From Puniceibacterium antarcticum (GTDB taxonomy: Bacteria > Pseudomonadota > Alphaproteobacteria > Rhodobacterales > Rhodobacteraceae), in contig NZ_AWWI01000062.1 in the NCBI RefSeq assembly GCF_002760615.1, positions 1 through 33,772 on the forward strand: a stretch of DNA of 33,772 bases. The letters run 5' to 3'. This document shows positions 15,441-23,103 of this stretch, one piece after another. Below the pieces are notes generated by a model that was given only the letters and a program-made list of their open reading frames with translations, searched no databases and had not been told where the DNA came from. Every line of letters begins with the position of its first letter. Positions within the stretch are counted from its first letter, which is position 1. The position numbers were made by a program, and so were the translations under genes.

Positions 15441-16589
15441 TCAATTGGGGGAAAGGTGATCCACCACAGCCAGATGCTGGGCCAGCCTGTCAACCTCGGC
15501 CAGCCAGCTTTCCACCAGCGTGGCATCGCCTGGGGCGGCGGAGACGCCTGCCGGAATGTCCCCGGACATGACCGATTCGACCGCCAGCGACACCGGGATC
15601 GACACGAGCCGCGCCATTGCCGTGCTCTGCGTATCCCCCCAGGCGTCCATGACATAGGTCTTGTGCCAGACGGTCTTGTCCCCCGACCCCGCCTTAAGCG
15701 AGACGCACATGACCACGCGGTCCGGTTCGCCCTCATCATAGGCGTGGTCGGCCCAGAACTGATCGGACATCTCTTTCAGACGCGCATCGCCTTCGGGACC
15801 TTTCAGGGTTTCGACCTCGCGGAAGATATCCGACCAGGCCTCGGCCCACCCGTTCAGGCGCAGCGTGCCGCGCACAAAATCCTTTACCTTCCAGGTGGGA
15901 TCAAAGTTATAGGCATCCATGAAGGGCACGGAATCGCGGTTGGGATAGACCTCGAACGCCTCGGGAACCTCCAGCGGCGCGTCATAGCTGCCCAGAGCAT
16001 CCCAGGGCCGGTCCACGCGCAGCTCTTCGAAATCCCTGATCGAACGGGAGGGCGAGCGCAGCGCCTTGAGCACGCCCAGAGGAGACCAGCTGAACTTGTA
16101 GCGAAAGGGGTTCGGATGCTTGGGCACACCGCCGCAGTACGAGGTGAAGGACAGCAGGTTGTCGGCGTCGTAGGCATCGGAATTGCGATAGTCTGCCACC
16201 AGATGATGCGCCATCAGATGGTCGATGCCCGGGTCAAGTCCGACCTCATTGACCAGCGCCACACCTTTCAGCTGCGCCTTGGCATGCAGGCTGCGCATTT
16301 CGGGCGCAATATAGGACGAGCTGACAAAATGCGCCGCCTTTGAGATGGCCAGTTCCGCCAGCGGCACATGCCAGTCGGCGGGCAGCATGGAGACGACCAC
16401 ATCGCCGGGCTGCAATTCTGCCTCCAGCGCATCGATCTCGAACTCATGGATGCGCTGGGTCAGATCCCCCACGGCATCCTCGGCCTTGTCCAGCGTGCGG
16501 TTCCACACCGTGACCTCATGTCCTGCCTTGATCAGCCGCCGCAGACCGGGCACGGCCGAAAGGCCGGTGCCACACCAGTGAATCGTCAT
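15441..16589 (-). CDS. Saccharopine dehydrogenase, glutamate-forming type (LYS9/SDH-like)
   Basis: Predicted to oxidise saccharopine to 2-aminoadipate semialdehyde and glutamate. The product is 382 residues. The N-terminal Rossmann fold starts MTIHWCGTGLSAVPGLRRLI and is followed by VTVWNRTLDKA. The saccharopine reductase/dehydrogenase hallmark GLDPGIDHLMAHHL lies near 138-151, then SYCGGVPKHPNPFRYKFSWSP, typical of this family. Its ATG overlaps the TGA of the upstream partner by four bases (16586-16589), so the two are translated in a fixed order. In animals and plants these two activities are fused in one protein (LKR/SDH); here they are separate genes. Direction (lysine breakdown) is inferred. 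Confidence 0.88.
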   Translation of the reverse strand: MTIHWCGTGLSAVPGLRRLIKAGHEVTVWNRTLDKAEDAVGDLTQRIHEFEIDALEAELQPGDVVVSMLPADWHVPLAELAISKAAHFVSSSYIAPEMRSLHAKAQLKGVALVNEVGLDPGIDHLMAHHLVADYRNSDAYDADNLLSFTSYCGGVPKHPNPFRYKFSWSPLGVLKALRSPSRSIRDFEELRVDRPWDALGSYDAPLEVPEAFEVYPNRDSVPFMDAYNFDPTWKVKDFVRGTLRLNGWAEAWSDIFREVETLKGPEGDARLKEMSDQFWADHAYDEGEPDRVVMCVSLKAGSGDKTVWHKTYVMDAWGDTQSTAMARLVSIPVSLAVESVMSGDIPAGVSAAPGDATLVESWLAEVDRLAQHLAVVDHLSPN

Positions 16590-17653
16590 GCTGTCACCTT
16601 TTTGCTGTGTTCTTCAAATTGTGCATGGGCCCGCGCCCAGACGCCGGAGTGCAGATGGTCCAGGGTCATCAGAGAGGGCAAGAGCTGGCCCGCATAATCG
16701 GCCGAGGATTCCACGGGCAGCATCGAGGGCAGATTGTCGATGGCCGTCACATCCAGCGGCGGGGTGTCATGGACGCGCAGTGCCGGTTGGTCCCATGTGG
16801 TTGTGCGGTCATAGACCTTGATCGGAGAAAAGTCGCTGGTGGGATCACAGGCGATGTCGCCGATCACCGTCAGCTTGCGCTGCACGGCGCCGCTGTCGGC
16901 AGGCACAAAGACCGGCGCGCCGGGGCGGGCGAGGATGCAGTTGAGAAAGATTTCATGCGCCAGCACTTCGGGGAACGGGCCACCATGGGCTGTCTCTGCC
17001 AGATCCCAGCCGGTGACGGGCACATCCATTTCCGCGCAAAGATCGCTGGCCCCGGTGCCAACCCGCCCCAGAGCGCCGATCACCAGTGCACCTGGGCGGC
17101 GGGACAGGGGGGCAAGGCCGTTTTTGAGATCGACCAGCAACTCTTCGGCAGATCCATAGGTGCCGACAGGCGGGCAGATCCCGCCGTTTTGCTGAGCGAT
17201 CCAGCATTTCAGCGCCACAGCAGCCCCCGCGTAACCCGCCCAATAGCCAAAGGCCGCAACCCGGCGCCCTTCGGCATCGGTCAGATATTCAAGATCATAA
17301 AGCGTGCCACCTCCCGACTTGAACCGCTGCAGCAGACGCTGGCCGTCCGGCTGCCCCTTGTAGGCGTGGCCGAACATGATGTGGCGGTGGCGCAGCGGCG
17401 TGCCGTCATCTGGCAACTCTTTGAGGCCAAAGATCATCGCGTTGTCGGGGGCCTCGGTCCAGCTGCCCTCGGGCGCGATTTCGGCCCCTGCCTGCTGATA
17501 GCCTGCCATCGGAACGGCGCGCTGGCCGCTTTCCTCGAACGTGACGCGAAAGCCCTTGGCGATCAGCGCACGCACGCCGTCTGGCGTGACGCCAACGCGC
17601 TCTTCGTTCAGGCGCTGTTCGGCGCGCACCCACAGATGTACCATATGTCCCAT
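16586..17653 (-). CDS. Saccharopine dehydrogenase, lysine-forming type (LYS1 / lysine-ketoglutarate reductase-like)
   Basis: Predicted to join lysine and 2-oxoglutarate into saccharopine (or the reverse). The product is 355 residues of the alanine-dehydrogenase/transhydrogenase-like fold. HLWVRAEQRLNEERVGVTPDGVRALIAKGF is the substrate-binding N-terminus. FGLKELPDDGTPLRHRHIMFGHAYKGQ contains the conserved K and H of this family. ALVIGALGRVGTGASDLC is the NAD(P)-binding Rossmann loop. The true start may be MVHLWVR three codons in (17644). With the next gene it completes the first two steps of the saccharopine route of lysine degradation. That route is uncommon in bacteria; my recollection is that it has been reported in marine alphaproteobacteria. 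Confidence 0.88.
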   Translation of the reverse strand: MGHMVHLWVRAEQRLNEERVGVTPDGVRALIAKGFRVTFEESGQRAVPMAGYQQAGAEIAPEGSWTEAPDNAMIFGLKELPDDGTPLRHRHIMFGHAYKGQPDGQRLLQRFKSGGGTLYDLEYLTDAEGRRVAAFGYWAGYAGAAVALKCWIAQQNGGICPPVGTYGSAEELLVDLKNGLAPLSRRPGALVIGALGRVGTGASDLCAEMDVPVTGWDLAETAHGGPFPEVLAHEIFLNCILARPGAPVFVPADSGAVQRKLTVIGDIACDPTSDFSPIKVYDRTTTWDQPALRVHDTPPLDVTAIDNLPSMLPVESSADYAGQLLPSLMTLDHLHSGVWARAHAQFEEHSKKVTA

Positions 17654-17693
17654 CCCCTGATTTTTGGGGACAGTAGCGCGGAATGCCTCAGGC

Positions 17694-18344
17694 TTAAAGA
17701 TGTGTCCGGGCGTGGTGGCGGTCCGGGTGATCCAGATGCGGGAGGGCGTTGAACTGCATCAGGACGAGCCCGGTCGGCAGAGGCTGGTAGCGGTGCAGGG
17801 AGGTGTTCTGGATCGCAAGGCAGGCATGGGCGAGGGCGCGCAGATCCAGACCCATCGTGATGCGCATGGTCATGCCGATCAGACCACCCGAGGTCACAAC
17901 AAGCGCGCGCCCGGGACCATCGGCAATCTCGGTCAGGACATCGCGCACGCGGCTTTCGAAATCGGCAAAGCTTTCGGGTGCGCCGTCAAGTTTGCCCTCC
18001 TGCCAATAACTCAGAAGCACCGGCATATGGCGCAGAAAACCCGGCCGGTCGGTGGGAATCGCAATGCCGTGCTGTGTCGCCATCAGCTGTGACAGGGTGA
18101 AATATTCCAGCTCGTTCAGGCGCGGGTCCAGAACCACATCTTCGGCGGCCATCTCGACAGCCGTTTCCTGATGCCGCCGCAGGGTGCCGGCATAGACCCG
18201 GGCAAAGCCTTCGCCGCTGTCGCGCAGATGCGCGCCCAGCCAGCGCGCCTGCTGCCGGCCCAGATCGCTCAGCCGGTCATAGGCGACCTCGTCCTTTGCC
18301 GTGGAATTGGCCTGACCGTGGCGGACAAGGGTGATGTGCGGCAT
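17694..18344 (-). CDS. Histidine phosphatase (phosphoglycerate mutase-like) family protein
   Basis: Branch 1 histidine-phosphatase protein of 216 residues. The RHG motif is intact (TLVRHGQA, H9). Family blocks follow: LSDLGRQQARWLGAHL and YAGTLRRHQETAVEM, with an acidic E80 in LNELEYFTL as proton donor. Odd point: where the family normally has the second catalytic histidine (VxHGG), this protein reads ALVVTSGGLIG, with S152 in that position. It may therefore have altered or weak activity. The substrate is unknown. It lies 40 bp upstream of the saccharopine pair on the same strand, so it may head that operon. Confidence 0.85.
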   Translation of the reverse strand: MPHITLVRHGQANSTAKDEVAYDRLSDLGRQQARWLGAHLRDSGEGFARVYAGTLRRHQETAVEMAAEDVVLDPRLNELEYFTLSQLMATQHGIAIPTDRPGFLRHMPVLLSYWQEGKLDGAPESFADFESRVRDVLTEIADGPGRALVVTSGGLIGMTMRITMGLDLRALAHACLAIQNTSLHRYQPLPTGLVLMQFNALPHLDHPDRHHARTHL

Positions 18345-18413
18345 GGGGCGCTCCTTTTTCCGCAGGGTTTAGACGGGCGGGCGGGGCTTGGCCACCCTGC
18401 GCTGCCCCGCTGT

Positions 18414-18468
18414 TTCATCTGTCCGGAAATATCCCGGGGGAGTCCGCAGGACGGGGGCAGAGCCCCCT
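18414..18468 (-). repeat. Interspersed GC-hairpin/GGGATATTT repeat, copy 4
   Basis: On the minus strand: GGGGGCTCTGCCCCC hairpin, then GACTCCCCCGGGATATTTCC and GGACAGATGAA. It is nearly identical to copy 1 over the shared core. Confidence 0.8.
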
Positions 18469-18588
18469 CTTTGTGCCACCTCCCGGCGTTCAAGTGGTCG
18501 TTGGCTTTGGGTGAAAAGGGATAAGAGGGGGCTGGTTGCAGCGGCGCGATCCCCTTCCGGTCCTAGCGCCGCGCGAGAGGGTCGGAGC

Positions 18589-18636
18589 GAGGGGCGCTGC
18601 CCCTCACACTCCCCGGGATATTTGGGGGCAGATGAA
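18589..18636 (+). repeat. Interspersed GC-hairpin/GGGATATTT repeat, copy 5
   Basis: GAGGGGCGCTGCCCCTC hairpin, then CACTCCCCGGGATATTTGGG and CAGATGAA. Confidence 0.8.
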
Positions 18637-18708
18637 GCGGAGCCTGTGGTTTGACCTCTGCGTCTTACAGGTGTCTATCTGGGGCAAATTTAGCACAGGA
18701 GAGCCGCC

Positions 18709-19905
18709 ATGATTCCCGTCCAGCCACAAAGATTCCTTGAGGACCTGCACGCCCTGCGCGCCTTTGGCGCCGCCGGGGTCGGCAAGGGGGTGGTGCGTCC
18801 TGCCTTTTCAGAGGCGGATATCGCGTCGCGGGACTGGCTGGCGGGCAAGATGCAGGAGGCGGGGCTGACGCCGGTGTTCGATCCGCTTGGATCGTTGTTC
18901 GGGCTGGCCGAAGGGCCGTCGCTGCTGATGGGGTCCCATTCTGACAGCCAGCCCGAAGGCGGCTGGCTGGATGGGGCGCTGGGCGTGATTGCGGCGCTGG
19001 AGGTGGCGCGGGCGTCAAAGGAGGCCGGGGGTCCGGCGGTTTCGGTTGTGTCGTTTCAGGATGAGGAGGGGCGGTTCGGCGTCACGACAGGATCATCCGT
19101 CTGGGGCGGCAACATCAGTCTTGAGCAGGCCGACAAGCTGGTTGACGGCGACGGCGTGAGCCTTGCCGAAGCGCGCGCGGCCATGGGTGCGCGGGGCGGT
19201 GATTTTGTGGACCCCGCCCGGTTCAGCGGCTTTATAGAGATGCATATCGAACAGGGGCCCCACCTTATCACCTCGGGTGAAAAGGTAGGTGTGGTCGGGG
19301 CGATTGTCGGCATTCGCGACATGAAGGTCACCTTTGGCGGGCAGCAGAACCATGCAGGCACCACGCCGATGGAGCTGCGCCGGGATGCGTTTCAGGGGCT
19401 TTCGGCCTTTAACGCCCGGATCAACGAACGATTCCGCAACGTGGTCACCCCCACGACGGTCTGGACCATCGGTCATGTGTCGCTGTATCCCAATGCCTCG
19501 TCCATCGTGCCGGGGCGTGTGACGTTTTCGATGCAGTGGCGCGATGGCGACAGCGACCGGCTGGGCCGGATGGAGGAGATCATCCGCGATACGGCGGCGC
19601 AGGTGGCGGCCGAGATGGGTCTGACGCTCGACTACGGCCCGATGCTGGGGCTGGAGCCGGTGGCGATGGATGCGCGGCTGCGCGGTGCGCTGGAAGCGGC
19701 GGCAGAGGCGGAGGCGCCCGGGAACTGGCGTGTGCTGCCCTCGGGGGCGCTGCATGATGCGACCAATGTGGCGCGGCTGATGCCGGTTTCGATGCTGTTC
19801 GTGCCGTCGATCGGCGGCATTAGCCATGACTTTGCCGAGGATACGCAAGAGGCGGATCTGGTGACGGGGCTGAATGTTCTGGCCCGCGCGGTGGCCGCGC
19901 TGTAG
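18709..19905 (+). CDS. M20-family Zn-dependent amidohydrolase (allantoate / N-carbamoyl-amino-acid hydrolase type)
   Basis: Dinuclear-metal amidase of 398 residues. Metal ligands match the hydantoinase/carbamoylase group: H77 and D79 in [11 protein letters not shown]88 in [10 protein letters not shown], and the E119-E120 pair in [20 protein letters not shown] holds the next His and [10 protein letters not shown] the dimer-domain His. The C-terminal [12 protein letters not shown] has the last ligand and the GGISH loop follows. The family includes allantoate amidohydrolase, ureidoglycolate hydrolase, N-carbamoyl-L-amino-acid hydrolase and beta-ureidopropionase. The neighbours do not decide between them, so the substrate is left open. 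The strong CACAGGAGAGCC site supports the ATG at 18709. Confidence 0.88.
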   Translation: MIPVQPQRFLEDLHALRAFGAAGVGKGVVRPAFSEADIASRDWLAGKMQEAGLTPVFDPLGSLFGLAEGPSLLMGSHSDSQPEGGWLDGALGVIAALEVARASKEAGGPAVSVVSFQDEEGRFGVTTGSSVWGGNISLEQADKLVDGDGVSLAEARAAMGARGGDFVDPARFSGFIEMHIEQGPHLITSGEKVGVVGAIVGIRDMKVTFGGQQNHAGTTPMELRRDAFQGLSAFNARINERFRNVVTPTTVWTIGHVSLYPNASSIVPGRVTFSMQWRDGDSDRLGRMEEIIRDTAAQVAAEMGLTLDYGPMLGLEPVAMDARLRGALEAAAEAEAPGNWRVLPSGALHDATNVARLMPVSMLFVPSIGGISHDFAEDTQEADLVTGLNVLARAVAAL

Positions 19906-20120
19906 TGCGCTCAGCGGTGCGCTGAGGCCCGTGGGCCGCGCGGACATCTCCTCTGATACAGGCTTGGGTCAGGCTGCGCACGACCTGACCGGCCGCGCGC
20001 GGGTCAAAGTAGTTCTTGACCTGTGATGCCAGATCGCAAGGATTACCGGTAACGGCCCAATGCTGAACGAGCTGCACAAGCGGCCGGAGACTCCGGGGAA
20101 CCGGTGTGGGAGGAGAGATA

Positions 20121-22094
20121 TTGGCGTATATGTCCGAGGGCGCGGAAGGTCTGCGCTCAATCCCGGCTTTGCTGCGGCGCAATGCGGAACAGCACGGCGC
20201 GGCTCCTGCGTATCGGGAAAAGGAATACGGCATCTGGCAAAGCTGGAGCTGGGCCGAGACCGAAGAACAGATCGAAGCGCTTGCGCTGGGCCTGCTGGAT
20301 CTGGGCGTGGCATCGGGGGATTTTGTGGCCGTGATCGGGCGCAACCGGCCCTGTCTGTACTGGTCCATGGTGGCGGTTCAGATGCTGGGCGCGGTGCCGG
20401 TGCCGCTGTATCAGGACGCCTCTGCGGAAGAGATGGAATATGTGCTGATCCATTGCGGTGCGCGCTTTGTCATCGTCGCGGATCAGGAGCAGGTGGACAA
20501 GGTCATCGACGTGCAGGCGGCGCTGCCGCAGTTGGAAGAGATGATCTATCTGGATCCAAGAGGGCTGCGTAAATACGACCATGCCCATCTGCGCGCCTAT
20601 CGCGACGTGCAGGAGGCCGGGCGCCAGCGGCGCGGTGATCTGGGGGCGGAGCTTGCGCGGCGGCGGGCGCGGCTGGGGTATGACCACACCTGCGTCATGC
20701 TGTATACCAGCGGGACGACGGGCAAGCCCAAGGGTGTGGTGCTGTCCAACCGCAACATCATCGAAACGGCCAAGGCATCGTCGGAGTTCGATCGTCTGAA
20801 GGTCGGGGAAGAGGTGCTGGCCTATCTGCCCATGGCTTGGGTGGGGGATTTCATCTTTTCCATCGGGCAGGCTTACTGGGCGGGGTTCTGCGTGAACTGC
20901 CCCGAAAGCCCCGAGACGATGATGACGGATCTGCGCGAGATTGCGCCGTCCTATTACTTTGCCCCGCCCCGGGTGTTCGAAACGCAGCTGACCAGCATCA
21001 TGATCCGGATGGAGGATGCGAGCGCACTGAAACAGCGGTTGTTCCATCATTTCATGGCGGTGGCGCGCCGGGTGGGGCCACGCATTCTGGACGGCAAGCC
21101 GGTGTCGTTTCTGGACCGGCTGCACTATGGGCTGGGCGAGTTGCTGGTTTACGGACCTTTGAAGAACACGCTGGGGCTGTCGCGTGTCCGGGTCGGCTAT
21201 ACCGCAGGAGAGGCGATCGGGCCGGAGATATTCGATTTCTATCGCGCCTTGGGGATCAACCTTAAGCAGCTTTATGGTCAGACAGAGGCGAGCGTGTTCA
21301 TCACCCAGCAGCCGGATGGAGAGGTGCGTTCGGACACGGTGGGTGTGCCCTCGCCCGGGGTCGAAATCCGGATCGCTGAGAGCGGCGAGGTGTTCTATCG
21401 CTCGCCCGGGGTGTTCGTCGAGTATTACAAGAACGCGCAGTCAACGCGCGATACCAAGGATTCCGAAGGCTGGGTTGCGACCGGGGATGCCGGGTTTATC
21501 GAAGAGGCGAGCGGGCATCTGCGGATCATCGACCGGGCCAAGGATGTGGGGGCGATGGCGGATGGCGCGCTGTTCGCGCCAAAATATGTCGAGAACAAGC
21601 TGAAGTTCTATCCCAATATCCTTGAGGCGGTGGTCTTTGGTGCCGGGCGGGAAAAATGCTGTGCCTTCATAAACATAGATCTGACGGCTGTGGGCAACTG
21701 GGCCGAGCGCAACAACATCGCCTATGCGTCCTATCAGGAACTTGCCGGACATAAGCGGGTGCTGGAGATGATCCAGGGCCATGTGGAAGAGGTGAACGCA
21801 AGCGTGGCGCAGGATGACATGCTGTCGGGCTGTCAGGTGCATCGCTTTCTCATATTGCACAAGGAGCTGGACGCCGATGACGGAGAGCTGACCCGCACTC
21901 GCAAGGTGCGCCGCAAGATTATTGGGGAGAAGTTCCAGGATCTGATCGCCGCGCTCTATGGTGAGGAGGGGTCGGTGTATACCGAGACGGAAGTGACCTA
22001 TGAGGACGGGCGCAAGGGCAGGATCACTGCGACGCTGGAGATCAAGGATGCGAAGGTTGTGCCGGTAACGGCGGCACGGATGGCAGCGGAATGA
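20121..22094 (+). CDS. Long-chain-type acyl-CoA synthetase (AMP-binding)
   Basis: Adenylate-forming ligase of about 657 residues that would activate a carboxylic acid to its CoA thioester. The canonical motifs are all present: the P-loop MLYTSGTTGKPKGVVLSNRN (near residues 193-212), QLYGQTEAS (A5), GWVATGDAGFI (A7) and LRIIDRAKDVG (A8). A C-terminal lysine region follows, LTRTRKVRRKII (A10). A TTG at 20121 is preferred because GGGAGGAG ends five bases upstream. The GTG at 20106 lies before that site and the ATG at 20130 is too far from it. The gene points into the transporter operon beginning at 23104 but is cut off from it by a terminator and an antisense gene. The acid activated is unknown. 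Confidence 0.9.
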   Translation: MAYMSEGAEGLRSIPALLRRNAEQHGAAPAYREKEYGIWQSWSWAETEEQIEALALGLLDLGVASGDFVAVIGRNRPCLYWSMVAVQMLGAVPVPLYQDASAEEMEYVLIHCGARFVIVADQEQVDKVIDVQAALPQLEEMIYLDPRGLRKYDHAHLRAYRDVQEAGRQRRGDLGAELARRRARLGYDHTCVMLYTSGTTGKPKGVVLSNRNIIETAKASSEFDRLKVGEEVLAYLPMAWVGDFIFSIGQAYWAGFCVNCPESPETMMTDLREIAPSYYFAPPRVFETQLTSIMIRMEDASALKQRLFHHFMAVARRVGPRILDGKPVSFLDRLHYGLGELLVYGPLKNTLGLSRVRVGYTAGEAIGPEIFDFYRALGINLKQLYGQTEASVFITQQPDGEVRSDTVGVPSPGVEIRIAESGEVFYRSPGVFVEYYKNAQSTRDTKDSEGWVATGDAGFIEEASGHLRIIDRAKDVGAMADGALFAPKYVENKLKFYPNILEAVVFGAGREKCCAFINIDLTAVGNWAERNNIAYASYQELAGHKRVLEMIQGHVEEVNASVAQDDMLSGCQVHRFLILHKELDADDGELTRTRKVRRKIIGEKFQDLIAALYGEEGSVYTETEVTYEDGRKGRITATLEIKDAKVVPVTAARMAAE

Positions 22095-22130
22095 TGTTTC
22101 TGCATCCGGTGTGACGCTTTTGGCAAACGA

Positions 22131-22162
22131 CAAGGCGCCCGGAGCGATGTCCGGGCGCCTTG
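22131..22162. terminator. Bidirectional intrinsic terminator
   Basis: Perfect 13-bp stem CAAGGCGCCCGGA / TCCGGGCGCCTTG with loop GCGATG. TAATTTGTATT follows on the plus strand and TCGTTTGCC on the minus strand. It sits between the convergent acyl-CoA synthetase (ends 22094) and VPLPA-CTERM (ends 22192) genes. Confidence 0.85.
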
Positions 22163-22191
22163 TAATTTGTATTGTAAGCGTTTGAAATAGC

Positions 22192-22920
22192 TCAGGAAGA
22201 ACGCTTGTTGCGCATGACGCCGAGCGCAGCAACACCCATCAGCAGCAGCGGGATGGAGGCAGGCAGCGGCACCGGCGATGGTGGAACAACGGTCGATACA
22301 AAGTCATTCATCGTGATGTCGGCGTCGTTGGAGCCGACGAGAGTCATCTGGATCGCGCCGATCTTGAGGAAGTTGATGCCCGCGAATTCCGAGAACAGCG
22401 TGTAATTCGTGGTGCCCTTGTCCGCAGTGGTCAAGGTCTTGGTCACACTGACGGATGAAACATCGTCCCAGACTTGCAGCGTCAGCGTGAACGGCTGGTC
22501 GATCGAGATGATGTCGAAGGCAAAGGCGTCATTGGACCCGAGGACGAGGTCAACACCGCCCAGACCGAAGGTATCGACGGACAACGGATTGCCATCCGTG
22601 CCACCATCCCATGTCAGAATGCCGGTGCCGCTGGTTCCGGAGCTGTTGGATACGCTGAAAAAGCCGCTTTTCGCGGCGTCATTGTTGGTGCTGACGATCG
22701 TGCCGAAAAGCTCTCCGTCGTGGTTGACCGCCTGAATGGAGCGGGAGCCGCCAATGATGGATGCGCCGCTGACTTGAGCGGAAGGCGACCCACCGGGGAA
22801 GGTACCATCCACAACCAGGGATTGTGCATCGAACGTATCGATGCTGACCACCGCTGCGGATGCCGCTGAAACTGAAAGTGTTGTTGCAGTCAAAGCTGCT
22901 ATTATTTTGATAAAACTCAT
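22192..22920 (-). CDS. VPLPA-CTERM sorting-domain surface protein
   Basis: Exported protein of 242 residues with a Sec signal peptide (MSFIKIIAALTATTLSVSAASAA, about 1-23). The mature domain is Gly/Ser/Thr/Asp-rich and beta-like, with no cysteine. The C-terminal tripartite tail is PVPLPASIPLLLMGVAALGVMRNKRSS: the VPLPA signature, a hydrophobic segment and a basic end. Proteins with PEP-CTERM-like tails are processed by exosortase-type transpeptidases and often belong to exopolysaccharide or biofilm matrices. No exosortase is in this window. The ATG at 22920 was chosen for the signal peptide and a TGAGG site seven bases upstream; the frame is open further 5' but not coding-like. The body is not a family that I recognise. 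Confidence 0.87.
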   Translation of the reverse strand: MSFIKIIAALTATTLSVSAASAAVVSIDTFDAQSLVVDGTFPGGSPSAQVSGASIIGGSRSIQAVNHDGELFGTIVSTNNDAAKSGFFSVSNSSGTSGTGILTWDGGTDGNPLSVDTFGLGGVDLVLGSNDAFAFDIISIDQPFTLTLQVWDDVSSVSVTKTLTTADKGTTNYTLFSEFAGINFLKIGAIQMTLVGSNDADITMNDFVSTVVPPSPVPLPASIPLLLMGVAALGVMRNKRSS

Positions 22921-22936
22921 GAAAACCTCAATAAAC

Positions 22937-22953
22937 GGTGCTTTCGAAAAGCA
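22937..22953 (-). other. Small hairpin in the 5' leader of the VPLPA-CTERM gene
   Basis: GTGCTTT / AAAGCAC with a CGA loop, 17-33 nt upstream of the start codon. It may affect translation; nothing more can be said. Confidence 0.4.
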
Positions 22954-23019
22954 CGCAAGAAATGTGAATCCTGAAAAGAAATGTACTGATAACCTGCAGA
23001 AAAACGCTCTGCCCAATAA

Positions 23020-23049
23020 ATTATAGCTTTTAACGTGTCGTCAATGCAA
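23020..23049 (-). promoter_or_regulatory. Candidate sigma-70 promoter of the VPLPA-CTERM gene
   Basis: On the minus strand, TTGCAT (23049-23044), an 18-nt spacer, then a perfect TATAAT (23025-23020). This predicts a leader of about 90 nt. The -10 is strong and the -35 weak (TTG only). Confidence 0.5.
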
Positions 23050-23051
23050 GA

Positions 23052-23065
23052 TCCCTGACTAGGGA
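23052..23065. promoter_or_regulatory. Inverted repeat TCCCT-GACT-AGGGA between divergent genes
   Basis: Perfect 5-bp half-sites around GACT. It lies 38 bp upstream of the first ABC ATPase start and just upstream of the -35 of the divergent VPLPA-CTERM gene. The position fits an operator; the regulator is unknown. Confidence 0.4.
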
Positions 23066-23103
23066 GTCTGCGGCGATATCCGGTCTTAGTTAAGGAGAGT
23101 TTT

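Larger units (their letters stand above)
18345..18708. other. Divergent spacer holding two oppositely oriented repeat copies (364 bp)
   Basis: No gene is visible. Copy 4 (18414-18468, minus) and copy 5 (18589-18636, plus) of the GC-hairpin repeat point away from each other in this divergent promoter region. The segment near 18690-18708 carries CACAGGAGAGCC, a good ribosome-binding site for the hydrolase gene at 18709. Confidence 0.6.

Noticed and set aside
20042-20051. Palindrome TTACCGGTAA upstream of the acyl-CoA synthetase as an operator.
   Set aside because: A 10-bp palindrome in GC-rich DNA is common by chance. No promoter boxes could be placed next to it with confidence.
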